A DNA stretch of 64,000 nucleotides, taken from contig NZ_JALMUV010000020.1 in assembly GCF_023155275.1 (NCBI RefSeq), forward strand, positions 56,590 through 120,589, in the 5' to 3' direction. This DNA comes from Streptomyces rhizoryzae. Its GTDB lineage: Bacteria > Actinomycetota > Actinomycetes > Streptomycetales > Streptomycetaceae. Positions 8,218-16,443 of the stretch are shown piece by piece. The notes beneath the pieces are model-generated. The model saw only the letters and a program-made list of their open reading frames with translations. It did not search any database and was not told the origin of the DNA. Positions within the stretch are counted from its first letter, which is position 1. Each line of letters begins with the position of its first letter. The position numbers were made by a program, and so were the translations under genes.

Positions 8218-8769
8218 ATGGAGTTCCTCTGCTACCACCGCGACCGGCCCGGCTCGATGCCGCTGCGGCACGCGCTGCTCGAAGCCCACCGGTCCTACAT
8301 GGACCGTTACGCGCAGGAGATGATCGCCCGGGGGCCGACCTTCGCGGACGGCGGCGACGTCCTCACCGGCAGCCTGCACCTCCTCGACCTGCCCGATCCC
8401 GCCGCGGCGCGCGCGTTCGCCTTCGAGGAGCCCAGCTACCAGGCGGGCGCCTACCGGGACGTGCTGCTGCGGCGGTGGCGCAACTCCCTGGGGCGCACCA
8501 TGTGGGACTTCCCCGGCGGCCGGACCGGCGGCAACCGGTATCTGGTGCTCGGCCTGGGCGAGGGAGCGGCCGCCGACCTGGCGGTGCCGGCCGACCGGGA
8601 CGAACTGATCGCCTACGGGCCGCTGCTGTCCGATGACGGGTCCGCCTGGCTGGGCACGGCCGCCCTGGTCCGGGCGGCGGACCCGGCCACCGCCCGCGCC
8701 GTCCTGACCCCGGACCGCTACGCCGGCATCGAGGTGCACGACTGGCAGTTCGGCGGGCGCCCGGAGTAG
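8218..8769 (+). CDS. YciI-like protein
   Basis: A 183-residue protein that starts MEFLCYHRDRPGS. The first ~95 residues carry the YciI/YCII-related fold signature (RHALLEAHRSYMDRY, GSLHLLDLPDPAAARAFAFEEPSYQAGAY), with the conserved His and Asp of that ferredoxin-like family. The second half looks like a diverged repeat of the same fold (AYGPLLSDDGSAWLG, ADPATARAVL). YCII proteins are mostly uncharacterised; some have dehydrochlorinase- or muconolactone-isomerase-like activity. It follows the TetR gene in the same direction 68 bp downstream. The function is unknown. Confidence 0.75.
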   Translation: MEFLCYHRDRPGSMPLRHALLEAHRSYMDRYAQEMIARGPTFADGGDVLTGSLHLLDLPDPAAARAFAFEEPSYQAGAYRDVLLRRWRNSLGRTMWDFPGGRTGGNRYLVLGLGEGAAADLAVPADRDELIAYGPLLSDDGSAWLGTAALVRAADPATARAVLTPDRYAGIEVHDWQFGGRPE

Positions 8770-8817
8770 CGCGCGCGGCCGGTTGGCCGGGAGCCGTCCG
8801 GCCGGGCCGCCGGGCGG

Positions 8818-10401
8818 TCACCGCGGCCCGGGTGACGCGGGGGCGGCCGGGGCCGGGAGGGGGTTGGCGGCGCAGGTGGTGTCGGCGGGCGGGACGGCTT
8901 CGTCGAGGAGGTAGTCCTCGACGAAGCCGTCGACACAGGCGTTGCGATTCTGGAACTGGCCGTGGTCGCCGCCCCCGGCGACCGTGATCAGCCGGGAGCC
9001 GGGCAGCGCCCGGTGGTCGCGCAGGGCGCCCTCGTAGTACGTGGCCGGGTCGTGGGTGGAGTTCACCAGGAGCAGGGGCGGCAGGCCGCGGCCGGTGACC
9101 TCGATGCGCGGGGCGGCGGAGCGCGGCCAGGCGGCGCAGACCGCGGAGTAGGCCAGCGAACGGGCGCCCACCAGCGGGTGTTCGCGCGTGTCGCGGGCAC
9201 TGCGCGCGATCCAGTAGTCGGCGCTGCGGTTCCACGGAGTGTCGTTGCAGACGACGGAGAAGAAGTCCGCCACGAAGGCCGCGTCCATGGGGTGCGCCAT
9301 GGCCTTGGCGAGCTGCTGCTTGGCGGCGGGCGGGGCGGTGTCGGGGTGCTCCAGGACGGTCAGGGCGGCGGCGAGGCGCGGAAAACCCGGGTCGGCCTGG
9401 TACAGGGCGTTGCTGGTGAGGGTGTCCAGCTGGTCGGGGGTCAGGGCCGTGCCGTCGAGGACGAGCGGGGCATCGCGCAGCGCGGCGCGCAGGCGCTCGT
9501 AGGACGCCTTGGCCCGGGAGGGCGTGCGGCCCTGGTGGTAGACGTCGTCGTGCCGCGCCAGCCAGGGGAGGAAGTCCTCCTCGAAACGGCGCTGGAAGCT
9601 GAACGGCTGGCCCTCCATGAACGACTGCCAGGTGCCGGTGTAGTCGATGTTGCTGTCCAGCACCATGCGGGCCACCCGGTGCGGGAACTCGGTGGCGTAG
9701 GCGGCGCCGAGGTACGTGGCGTAGGACGGGCCGTAGTAGGAGAGCGTGTCGGCGCCGAGGAGGGACCGGTAGAGGTCCATGTCGTGGACGGCCTGATCGG
9801 TGGTGAGGTACGGCAGCAGGTCGCCGGAGCGGCGCTCGCACTCGCGGACGAAGGCGCGGGCCCGGGCGAAGGTGGTGCGGATCGCCTCGGGGGAGCGGTC
9901 GCGCTTGTCGCCGGAGAAGTAGGCGTCGACGGCCGGCTGGTCGGCGCAGGTGACCTTGGTGCTGCTGCCGACGCCCCGCTGGTCGAAGCTGACGATGTCG
10001 TACGCCGCGGCGAGAGCGGGAGCGTAGGTGGCCAGGCCGGCGGGCCGCTTGAGACCCGAGGCGCCGGGGCCGCCGGCGGCCATCATCAGCACCCCGCGCC
10101 GCGCGGCGGGATCGGTCGCCCGGTGGCGGGAGACCTCGACGGTCAGCGCGGGACCGCGGTCCGGGTGGTGCCAGTCCCGCGGCACGGCCATCGCCGCGCA
10201 CTCCAGCGCGCCGGCGGCGCAGGGCTGCCAGGCGAGGTGCTGGGTGAGGTAGCGGGCCGGGACGCCGGGGGCGCCCGGACGGGCGGTGTTCGCGGCGGAG
10301 GCGGGGTCCGCCCCGGCGAGCGGGAGGGCCGCGGCGGCGAGGAGAACAAAAGCGGCGGCTGCCGCCCGGCGGGCGGCCTTCCCGGGCACGGGTATCGGCA
10401 T
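8818..10401 (-). CDS. Secreted alpha/beta hydrolase (tripeptidyl-aminopeptidase-like)
   Basis: A 527-residue exported hydrolase. The ATG at 10401 gives a good ribosome site (AGGGGGA) and a clear signal peptide: basic GKAARRAAAAA, a hydrophobic core, then ADPASAA before the mature chain. The mature part has VSFDQRGVGSS, the nucleophile elbow YYGPSYATYLG (GxS, with the usual last Gly replaced by Ala) and a C-terminal TAP-like domain with NSTHDPATYY and the catalytic His in GGGDHGQF. Related Streptomyces enzymes (SlpD/SlpE, Tap) remove N-terminal tripeptides outside the cell. The gene is monocistronic. Confidence 0.9.
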   Translation of the reverse strand: MPIPVPGKAARRAAAAAFVLLAAAALPLAGADPASAANTARPGAPGVPARYLTQHLAWQPCAAGALECAAMAVPRDWHHPDRGPALTVEVSRHRATDPAARRGVLMMAAGGPGASGLKRPAGLATYAPALAAAYDIVSFDQRGVGSSTKVTCADQPAVDAYFSGDKRDRSPEAIRTTFARARAFVRECERRSGDLLPYLTTDQAVHDMDLYRSLLGADTLSYYGPSYATYLGAAYATEFPHRVARMVLDSNIDYTGTWQSFMEGQPFSFQRRFEEDFLPWLARHDDVYHQGRTPSRAKASYERLRAALRDAPLVLDGTALTPDQLDTLTSNALYQADPGFPRLAAALTVLEHPDTAPPAAKQQLAKAMAHPMDAAFVADFFSVVCNDTPWNRSADYWIARSARDTREHPLVGARSLAYSAVCAAWPRSAAPRIEVTGRGLPPLLLVNSTHDPATYYEGALRDHRALPGSRLITVAGGGDHGQFQNRNACVDGFVEDYLLDEAVPPADTTCAANPLPAPAAPASPGPR

Positions 10402-10529
10402 GGGCAGGGTCCCCCTGAGGAATGCCGGCGGGACAGCCGGCGGCGATCTCGGTCCCGTCGATCCTTCACCGGCCGGTACCGGCCGACAAGGCAGCCATCT
10501 GCCGTCCTCAGGGTGGTACCAGTGCCACC

Positions 10530-10579
10530 CCGGCACGGCGAAGGTGGGCCACCCCCCCGGCACGGCGAAGGTGGGCCAC
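10530..10579. repeat. Tandem duplication of a 23-bp terminator arm
   Basis: The sequence beginning CCGGCACGGCGAAGGTGGGC occurs twice, at 10530-10552 and 10557-10579, with a 27-bp period. The second copy is one arm of the terminator hairpin at 10566-10606. The first could form an alternative hairpin with the same distal arm. Confidence 0.8.
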
Positions 10580-10606
10580 GGCGCCGCACGCCGTGGCCCA
10601 CCTTCG
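10566..10606 (-). terminator. Terminator of the CsbD-like gene
   Basis: A perfect 16-bp stem (CGAAGGTGGGCCACGG and its complement at 10591-10606) with a 9-base loop, 12 bp beyond the csbD-like stop on the reverse strand. There is no T-tract, as is common in Streptomyces terminators. Confidence 0.8.
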
Positions 10607-10617
10607 GAGACCTGCCG

Positions 10618-10791
10618 TCAGTTCTTGAAGGCGTCCTTGAGCTTTTCCTTCGCGGAGCGGAGCGCGCCCTTGGATTCCTTGGCGGCGCCTTCCGCGGCGG
10701 CGCTCTCGTTGCCGACCGTCCGGCCGGCTTCCTTCTTCGCCTTGCCGGTGAGCTGTTCGGTCATGGCCTTGCGCTTTTCTTCCGCGGACAT
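10618..10791 (-). CDS. CsbD-like stress protein
   Basis: A 57-residue, highly charged, Lys/Glu/Ala-rich protein (MSAEEKRKAMTEQLTGKAKK, then GRTVGNESAAAEGAAKESKG). It has the usual composition and length of CsbD-like proteins, which in actinomycetes belong to the general stress (sigma-B type) response. Its molecular role is unknown. AGGAAAG is a good ribosome site 6-7 bases before the ATG. The gene sits in a block of stress-type genes (STAS protein, ferritin-like protein, small membrane protein) and ends in a strong hairpin. Confidence 0.85.
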   Translation of the reverse strand: MSAEEKRKAMTEQLTGKAKKEAGRTVGNESAAAEGAAKESKGALRSAKEKLKDAFKN

Positions 10792-10858
10792 GTCGCTTTC
10801 CTTTCCTCGGTGTTCGGAATACGTGAACCGGCTTGTCGGTCCGGAGATCTGTCGAGGG

Positions 10859-11275
10859 TTATGACGAGGATTCGTCAGCCGGAGGTGTTGCGCCGGGAGA
10901 TGGGTGGGCCGGGAGGGATTCGGCGGCCAGGGCGAACAGAGCCTCTTCGGGGGTGTCCCGGACCGGGGCGGTGACGCTGATGCCCGTCAGGTCCAGCAGC
11001 CGGCGCACCACCGGCGACGCGGCGGCCAACTGCACGCTGCCGCCCACCCGCCGGGTGTCGTTGTACGCCCGGATGATGATGTTCAGCCCCGAGGAATCCA
11101 TGAACGGGACGTCCCGCAGGTCGAGCACGAGGTGGCGCCGGCCGTGCGTGAGCTGGTTGGCGAGGTGGTGGTGCAGGGCGGTGGCGGTCTCCGCGTCCAG
11201 CTCCCCGCACACCGCCACCACGGCGGTCCGCTCGTCGATGACGGTGACCTCGACGCTCAGCAGTTCGGCATTCAT
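10859..11275 (-). CDS. STAS-domain anti-sigma factor antagonist
   Basis: A 138-residue protein of the SpoIIAA/RsbV type. The strand-helix pattern VVAVCGELDAETATAL is followed by the phosphorylation-site loop LDLRDVPFMDSSGLNIII, where the Ser of DSSGL is the residue normally phosphorylated by a partner anti-sigma kinase. A disordered Pro/Ser/Glu-rich tail follows residue ~125. It would release an alternative sigma factor when dephosphorylated. No cognate anti-sigma or sigma gene is next to it, so its partner is elsewhere. It lies between the CsbD-like and ferritin-like genes. Confidence 0.92.
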   Translation of the reverse strand: MNAELLSVEVTVIDERTAVVAVCGELDAETATALHHHLANQLTHGRRHLVLDLRDVPFMDSSGLNIIIRAYNDTRRVGGSVQLAAASPVVRRLLDLTGISVTAPVRDTPEEALFALAAESLPAHPSPGATPPADESSS

Positions 11276-11351
11276 CAGGTAGGGGCTCCCTCGCCGTGGA
11301 TCGTCAGTGCGCTGCGCTCCTCCGCTCCCCCCGAGGGGGCGGAGGAACGGG

Positions 11352-11915
11352 TCAGGCCCGGGCGGCCGACTCTTCCTGGAGCTGCCGGGGGAGCCGCTCC
11401 AGCAGACCGCGCAGGTCGTCCGCGTGCTCCTCCTCCTGCGCGAGGAGTTCCTCGAACACCCGGCGGGTGGTCGGGTCGCCGTCGCCCAGCCACTGGGCGA
11501 TCTCCGTGTACGCGGCGATCGCCACCCGCTCGGCGACCAGGTCCTCCTTGATCATCGCGACCAGGTCGGCGCTGGCGTCGTAGCCGGCGTGCGCACGCTT
11601 CGTCAGGGTGTCCGGATCGAAGTCGGGCTCGCCGCCGAGCTGGACGATGCGGCGGGCCAGCTTGTCCGCGTGCTCCTGCTCCTCCGCCGCGTGCTCCAGG
11701 AATTCGGCCGCCGCCGGCTCCGAGAGGAGGCCGGAGGCCGTGTAGTAGTGCCGCTTGTACCGGAGCGTGCAGACGATCTCGGTGGCCAGGGCCTCGTTGA
11801 GTACCTGGAGCACGCGCTCCAGGTCCGCGCCGTAGGCATCGGTCACCGGGCCCTTGTCGATCTCCTGGCGCGCCCGTGCCCGGATCGTCTCGATGTCCGT
11901 GAGGAATTCAGCCAT
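11352..11915 (-). CDS. Ferritin-like / bacterioferritin-type protein
   Basis: A 187-residue four-helix protein beginning MAEFLTDIETIRARA; GGGAAAGGG is the ribosome site. Di-iron ligands are visible in paired helices: NEALATEIVC, EEQEHADKLA (ExxH), AERVAIAAYTEI and AQEEEHADDLRGLL (a second ExxH). It fits the bacterioferritin or Dps-like ferritin superfamily that stores or oxidises iron in the cytoplasm and protects against peroxide. The neighbours (STAS, CsbD) suggest induction under stress. It is not a classic Dps, because its length and ExxH pairs are of the bacterioferritin sort. Confidence 0.85.
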   Translation of the reverse strand: MAEFLTDIETIRARARQEIDKGPVTDAYGADLERVLQVLNEALATEIVCTLRYKRHYYTASGLLSEPAAAEFLEHAAEEQEHADKLARRIVQLGGEPDFDPDTLTKRAHAGYDASADLVAMIKEDLVAERVAIAAYTEIAQWLGDGDPTTRRVFEELLAQEEEHADDLRGLLERLPRQLQEESAARA

Positions 11916-12408
11916 ATCCCTTTCCCGTTCGCTATTCCGTCCCGATTCCGCTCGACCGCGGGAGCGTTCCCCGGCGGAATCGGCCGCCGCCGGTACGGCG
12001 ACCGCGATCGCCGGGCGCCCGTGCGTTCCGGACGGTTGTCGTGCGTGCAATCGGTGACGGTGCATCGCCTGCCCCGGTGATCCGGCGCTATTCCTCGCTT
12101 TTCCCGCCGGTGGAATCGAAGGCGTGCTGAACGCCGCTGCGGGGCGGCCGATCCGGACGTTTTCGTACGGTCCTGCCTGCACCGTTGCGGGGCCGCCGGG
12201 GCCGCCGGTGAATTTCCCGGCGTGCCCGGCGTTCCACGGGGCACATGGACGGTGACCCCGGCCGGGCACCCCCGTCCCGGCCGGGGCCCTCACCGCACCG
12301 GACCCGGGCGGAAGCCGATCCGGGCACTGCGCGGAGATGTCCCGCCCCGGTCCGGCCGGAAACGTGAGGGTGCGATACGGGCAACCATTGGTGTGGAGGT
12401 ATACGACT
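11916..12408. other. Intergenic region, no gene seen
   Basis: About 490 bp between the divergent ferritin-like gene and the small membrane protein gene. It must hold both promoters. I found no convincing reading frame, RNA gene or extended palindrome in it. Confidence 0.6.
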
Positions 12409-12576
12409 ATGGGTCCCCTGCTGCTCGTCCTGCTGCTGGCGCTGATTCTCTTCGGCGCCGGATTCGCCTTGAAGGTCCTGTGGTGGGTCGCACTGGCCGT
12501 CCTGGTGGTCTGGCTGCTCGGATTCGTCTTCCGGGCGGCCGACGGCGCCGGGCGCCGCCGCTGGTACCGATGGTGA
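12409..12576 (+). CDS. Small hydrophobic membrane protein
   Basis: A 55-residue protein starting MGPLLLVLLLALILFG, with GGAGGT at 12395-12400 as a strong ribosome site. Two closely spaced hydrophobic segments (residues ~2-20 and ~24-44) end in a short basic Arg/Trp tail (GRRRWYRW). Proteins of this exact pattern are widespread and conserved in Streptomyces and usually annotated only as hydrophobic or membrane proteins. A perfect terminator hairpin follows, so it is a single-gene unit in a stress-type neighbourhood. The function is unknown. Confidence 0.85.
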   Translation: MGPLLLVLLLALILFGAGFALKVLWWVALAVLVVWLLGFVFRAADGAGRRRWYRW

Positions 12577-12590
12577 CCTGTGCCTTTCGT

Positions 12591-12632
12591 GGGCGTGGGC
12601 CGTCACCCTGCTGTGGGTGACGGCCCACGCCC
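12591..12632 (+). terminator. Terminator after the small membrane protein
   Basis: A perfect 18-bp inverted repeat (GGGCGTGGGCCGTCACCC and its complement) with a 6-base loop, starting 15 bp after the stop codon. Confidence 0.85.
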
Positions 12633-12820
12633 GTCCCGGCCGCCGCCCGGCGCCGCGACCCGGCGGTCCCGGCTCCGGGCGGCCGGTGTGCGCGTGCCGT
12701 ACGGGTGCCGGATCGCGGCGCGCGGGTCCGGCGCAGCGGACGCGGGGAACTGCTCGATCGGGATGACGGTGCCGACGGGCGCTCCGGGCGGGCACCGGGA
12801 CACGGCGGAACGGAGCGGGC

Positions 12821-14062
12821 ATGAGCCACGGCGAGAACACGGCGGGGCAGGAGCCGGCGGCCCGGCAGGGACGGGTCCGGCGGGCGCGGCAGTGGTTCCA
12901 GCGGGCCAGGGGCCCCGGGCACGAGCGGCACACCCTGCTCGTCCTCGGCAAGAGCACCCTGGCCGCGACCGTCGCGTGGTTCCTCGCCTACGACGTCTTC
13001 GCGGCCCGGTCCCCGGCCTTCGCCCCGTTCTCCGCCGTCCTGACCATGCAGGTGACCGTCTACCGCTCGCTGCTGGACTCCCTGCGCTACGTGGCGGCGG
13101 TGGCGGCCGGGGTGGCCGTGCAGGCCGCGCTCGGCTTCCTGGTGGGCCCCGACCTGCTCACCTTCGCGCTGGTGGCGCTGGTCGCCCTGGTCATCGGACG
13201 GTGGCCGGCTCTGGTCCCGCAGGGCTCGCAGGTCGCCACCGCGGCGTTCTTCGCCTTCTCCACCTACGTCCAGGCCACCTCGGCCGCCGGCAAGGCCACC
13301 CAGCTGGGACAGATCATCCTGCTGGTCCTCGTCGGGTGCGGCGTCGGCGTGCTGATCAACCTCCTGGTGGTGCCGCCGCTGCACTACCGCCGCGCGGAGC
13401 ACGGCATCCGCACCCTCGCCCACGGGCTCTGCGACCTGATCGGCGACCTCCATCCCGCCCTGCGGGAAGGCGAGTTGGACGCGGAACGGATCCGGCACTG
13501 GCGGGCCCGGGCGGAGCGCAGCGAAACGCTGATCTCGCAGGCCAGGTCCGGACTGTCCACAGCGCGCGAGAGCTTGTACTACAACCCCCGCCGGCTGTTC
13601 CGCCGGCACCGCGTGCGCGGCGGCACCGGTTTCGAGGGCTACCGCGCGGTGCTGGAGGCGCTGGAGCGGGCGCTGCACCAGATGACCTCGCTCATCCGGA
13701 GCCTGGGCCGGTGGGAGACCGACCGGGAAGCCTCGCTGCCGTCCCCCTTCCTCCACTCCTACGCGGACTTCCTGGCCTCGGTCGGCCGCATCACCCAGGT
13801 CCTGGCCGGCCTCGACGAGGACCGGCTGTCCCAACAGGCCCGCGAGGTGGGCGAGTTGACCGACGAGGCGTGGGAGTGCTGCCGCCGGGTGTCCGCCGAG
13901 GCCGAGGCGTCCGGGCTGCCGCTGGCCGACCCGGCCCTCCCCTACGGCGTGCTGGTCGTCGAGTCCGCGCGGCTGATGGAGGAGCTCCAGCACACCGGCG
14001 ACGTCCTGCGCCGCTACACCGAGCGCGGCGCACGGGGCCGCCGGACCGGTACGCGCCGGTGA
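12821..14062 (+). CDS. FUSC / aromatic acid exporter family membrane protein
   Basis: A 413-residue integral membrane protein. The N-terminal ~190 residues contain five to six hydrophobic helices (LLVLGKSTLAATVAWFLAYD through QIILLVLVGCGVGVLINLLVV), with the early FAPFSAVLTMQVTVYRSL segment typical of the FUSC/ArAE fold. The remaining ~220 residues form a soluble, helical, Arg/Glu-rich domain. Members include fusaric acid resistance and p-hydroxybenzoic acid efflux proteins; the substrate here is unknown. It is a single gene facing a convergent acetyltransferase. Confidence 0.85.
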   Translation: MSHGENTAGQEPAARQGRVRRARQWFQRARGPGHERHTLLVLGKSTLAATVAWFLAYDVFAARSPAFAPFSAVLTMQVTVYRSLLDSLRYVAAVAAGVAVQAALGFLVGPDLLTFALVALVALVIGRWPALVPQGSQVATAAFFAFSTYVQATSAAGKATQLGQIILLVLVGCGVGVLINLLVVPPLHYRRAEHGIRTLAHGLCDLIGDLHPALREGELDAERIRHWRARAERSETLISQARSGLSTARESLYYNPRRLFRRHRVRGGTGFEGYRAVLEALERALHQMTSLIRSLGRWETDREASLPSPFLHSYADFLASVGRITQVLAGLDEDRLSQQAREVGELTDEAWECCRRVSAEAEASGLPLADPALPYGVLVVESARLMEELQHTGDVLRRYTERGARGRRTGTRR

Positions 14063-14117
14063 CGGGCCCGGTGCGCGGCCCGGCCCGGACGGCTCCGGGG
14101 CGCCCCGCGCGGCCGGT

Positions 14118-14726
14118 TCAGGCCCCCGTCGCACCGGGCCGGCGCGTCATCGCCCAGGTGTACGGGCCGCCGCCGGGCAGCGGGTACGCGGCGGTGACCT
14201 CGAAGCCCAGGCGCCGGTAGAAGCGCACATTGCCCTCGTCGGAGGTCTCCAGGAACGCCGGCACCCCCGCACCGTCCGCGGCCCGGAGCCCGGGGCGGAG
14301 CACCGCCGCCCCCAGGCCCCGCCCCTGCCGCGCGGGATCGATCCCCAGCGCGCCGAGGAACCACACCGGTCCGGTGGGCCGGTGCGGCCGCATCGCGGCC
14401 TCCGCCTCGGCCGACGCCCCGGCCCGGTCGCCGCAGATCTCGGCGAGCCGCGGCCCGAGCTCGGCGAACGCCTCCGCCGCGGCGGTCTCCGGGGTGGTCC
14501 ACACGGCCACCGCCGTCCCGTCGTCGGCCACCCACACCCGGCCGTGGTCCAGGCCGATCCGGGAGACGAACAGCTCGTGGAACCGCGCCAGTCGCGCCGG
14601 GTGGTCATCGGCCGCGAGGGTGTGGCGGGTCAGGGAGTAGTCGGCGAAGGCGCGCCCCAGCGTACGGACGATCCGGGGCAGATCCGCGCGGGTGGCGGGG
14701 CGGACGGCGGGCGGGTGCGTGGGCAT
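14118..14726 (-). CDS. GNAT family N-acetyltransferase
   Basis: A 202-residue enzyme starting MPTHPPAVRPATRADLPRIV. Motif A is plain in LGIDPARQGRGLGAAVL (D-P-x2-QGRGLG) and is followed by AFLETSDEGNVRFYRRLGF, the typical GNAT C-terminal strand-helix. It would acetylate a small-molecule amine with acetyl-CoA. It resembles the general Streptomyces GNAT group with many paralogues, and the substrate cannot be assigned. It converges on the FUSC gene, with 55 bp between the stops. Confidence 0.88.
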   Translation of the reverse strand: MPTHPPAVRPATRADLPRIVRTLGRAFADYSLTRHTLAADDHPARLARFHELFVSRIGLDHGRVWVADDGTAVAVWTTPETAAAEAFAELGPRLAEICGDRAGASAEAEAAMRPHRPTGPVWFLGALGIDPARQGRGLGAAVLRPGLRAADGAGVPAFLETSDEGNVRFYRRLGFEVTAAYPLPGGGPYTWAMTRRPGATGA

Positions 14727-14765
14727 CGGTGCTCCCGTTGGTGGGCGGTGAGGGCGGTCAGGGGC

Positions 14766-15259
14766 ATGGTGCCCGGTCCGCGCCCGGCGGCGCGCAGGCG
14801 GGTGCGGAGCGCGGTGCCGGCCTCGGTGGGGGAGTGGCTGCTGACCGGCTTCGGCCTGCTCGTCGTGGCCGGCGCCGCCGCCGTCCTGCGGCGGGTCGCG
14901 CTCCGCCCGAACCGCGGCACGGACGCGCTGGTGCGTCGCCCCGACCCGCGGATGCGGTCCGGTCCGCACCAGGTGTCCGCCTCCGGCGCCCCGGCCCTGC
15001 GGCGCCTGGCCCGGGAGTACGGGGAGGGCACACCGGCGCACCGCGTGCTGACCGAACGCGTCGCCCGGCGGGAATGGGCCGGCAGCCCGCCGCGTTCGTC
15101 CTCCTCGACCTCGACGCGAAGCCGTGGGGCGCCCGGCGCTTCCTCGACCCGCGCAGCCGTGCCCCGGTCCTCCGCTACCGCGACGGCAGGATACGGGTGG
15201 CGCACACCCGGCCGCGCCCGGGAGGTGACACGTCGGCGGACGAGGAGCGGGGGAGGTGA
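14766..15259 (+). pseudogene. Possible frameshifted hypothetical gene
   Basis: From the ATG at 14766 the frame shows a basic start, one membrane helix (EWLLTGFGLLVVAGAAAVL) and a helical segment (RRLAREYGEGTPAHRVLTERVA) with good codon bias up to about 15070. After that the coding bias moves to another frame, which can start at ATG 15074 and reads AAFVLLDLDAKPWGARRFLD to a stop at 15257-15259. This could be one gene broken by a frameshift, or two overlapping small genes. I recognise no family. The 15260-15441 stretch beyond it shows nothing I can support. Confidence 0.35.
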
Positions 15260-15441
15260 CGCCCGTCCCGCTCAGCGTGCCAGAGGGGGCGGGGGTGCGG
15301 GGCGGCGGAGCTGTGCAGGAAGCTGCCTGGCAGGTTGCTGCACGGGGGCCGGCGGAAGCGCGCGGGTACGGTGCCGGCGGCGGCGGCGCAGCGGGGAGGG
15401 GAGGGGGGACGGGGAGACCGCGCAAGGCCCCTGGCGGAGGC

Positions 15442-16368
15442 TCAGGCGGCGGGCGCGGACGGCCCGGTGGAGAGCTGGTCGCCGACCGCGGCCAGCGCGT
15501 TGACCGCGGCCCGGACGGAAGGGCGCACCGAGCCCTCGGCCCGCCACACCGCGTAGACCCGGCGGGTCAGCCGGGGCTCGACGGGAACGACCCGGACGCC
15601 GTCCGGGAGCGTGCCGAGGCCCAGGGTGGGCACCATGGCCAGCCCCACGCCCGCCGAGACCAGGGCGAGTTGGGTGGGGTGTTCGTTGACGGTGTGCACG
15701 ATGCGCGGTTCGGTGCCCTGCTCCCGCATGGTGAACAGCAGCCACTCGTGGCACGTCGAGCGGCGCACCCGGCTGATCCACCGCTCGTCGACCAGCTCAC
15801 CGATCCGCACCGTCGGCCGGCCGGCGAGCCGGTGGTCGTGCGGGAGGGCCACCTGCGCCATGTCCGTCATCAGCAGCTTCTTGCGGACGGTGGCCGGCCA
15901 GTCGATCGGGACGTGGTCCCAGTCCTGCACCAGACCGACGTCCAGGTCCCCGCGCTCCACCTGGATCATCGGGGAGTCGAAGTCCATCTCGCGGATGTGC
16001 AGCTGGAGCTCCGGGGCACGCTCGGCGAGCAGCCGCAGGGCGTGCGGCACCAGGCCGCGGGCGGCGGTGGGGAAGGCGCCGAGGGTGAGTTCGCCCAGCG
16101 GGGCGCTGCGGTACGCCTGGAGCTCGGCCTCGGTCTCGTCCACCAGGGCCAGGATCTGTCCCGCCCGGACGGCCAGCAGCTGGGCGATGAAGGTCAGTTC
16201 CACGCCCCGGCCGCTGCGCTTGACCAGCTGGTGCCCGGTCTCCTGCTCCAGCTTGCGGATCTGCTGGGAGACGGCCGAGGTGGTGACGTGCAGGACCTCG
16301 GCGGTGCCGCTGACGGAGCCGTAGGTCGCGATGGCCTTCAGGATGCGGAGACGTTCGAGATTGAGCAT
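15442..16368 (-). CDS. LysR family transcriptional regulator
   Basis: A 308-residue regulator. The N-terminal winged helix-turn-helix spans about residues 1-60 (LERLRILKAIATYGSVSGTAEVLHVTTSAVSQQIRKLE). The rest is the two-lobed LysR substrate-binding domain (GELTLGAFPTAARGLVPHAL). It is divergent from an EamA-type transporter, and a perfect TGATGT-N5-ACATCA palindrome lies in the shared 75-bp region. That is the standard arrangement of a LysR protein controlling an exporter. The inducer is unknown. Confidence 0.95.
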   Translation of the reverse strand: MLNLERLRILKAIATYGSVSGTAEVLHVTTSAVSQQIRKLEQETGHQLVKRSGRGVELTFIAQLLAVRAGQILALVDETEAELQAYRSAPLGELTLGAFPTAARGLVPHALRLLAERAPELQLHIREMDFDSPMIQVERGDLDVGLVQDWDHVPIDWPATVRKKLLMTDMAQVALPHDHRLAGRPTVRIGELVDERWISRVRRSTCHEWLLFTMREQGTEPRIVHTVNEHPTQLALVSAGVGLAMVPTLGLGTLPDGVRVVPVEPRLTRRVYAVWRAEGSVRPSVRAAVNALAAVGDQLSTGPSAPAA

Positions 16369-16415
16369 GTTGAAGCAACCCTACAGTCAGCTCTCAGTTT
16401 TTCTCGCTTGTCCTT

Positions 16416-16432
16416 TGATGTAGCGAACATCA
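16416..16432. promoter_or_regulatory. LysR-type operator
   Basis: TGATGT-AGCGA-ACATCA is a perfect 6-bp inverted repeat with five bases between, ending 11 bp before the EamA start. It matches the usual LysR palindrome form (T-N11-A class). Confidence 0.65.
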
Positions 16433-16443
16433 GAGTTTCGGCC

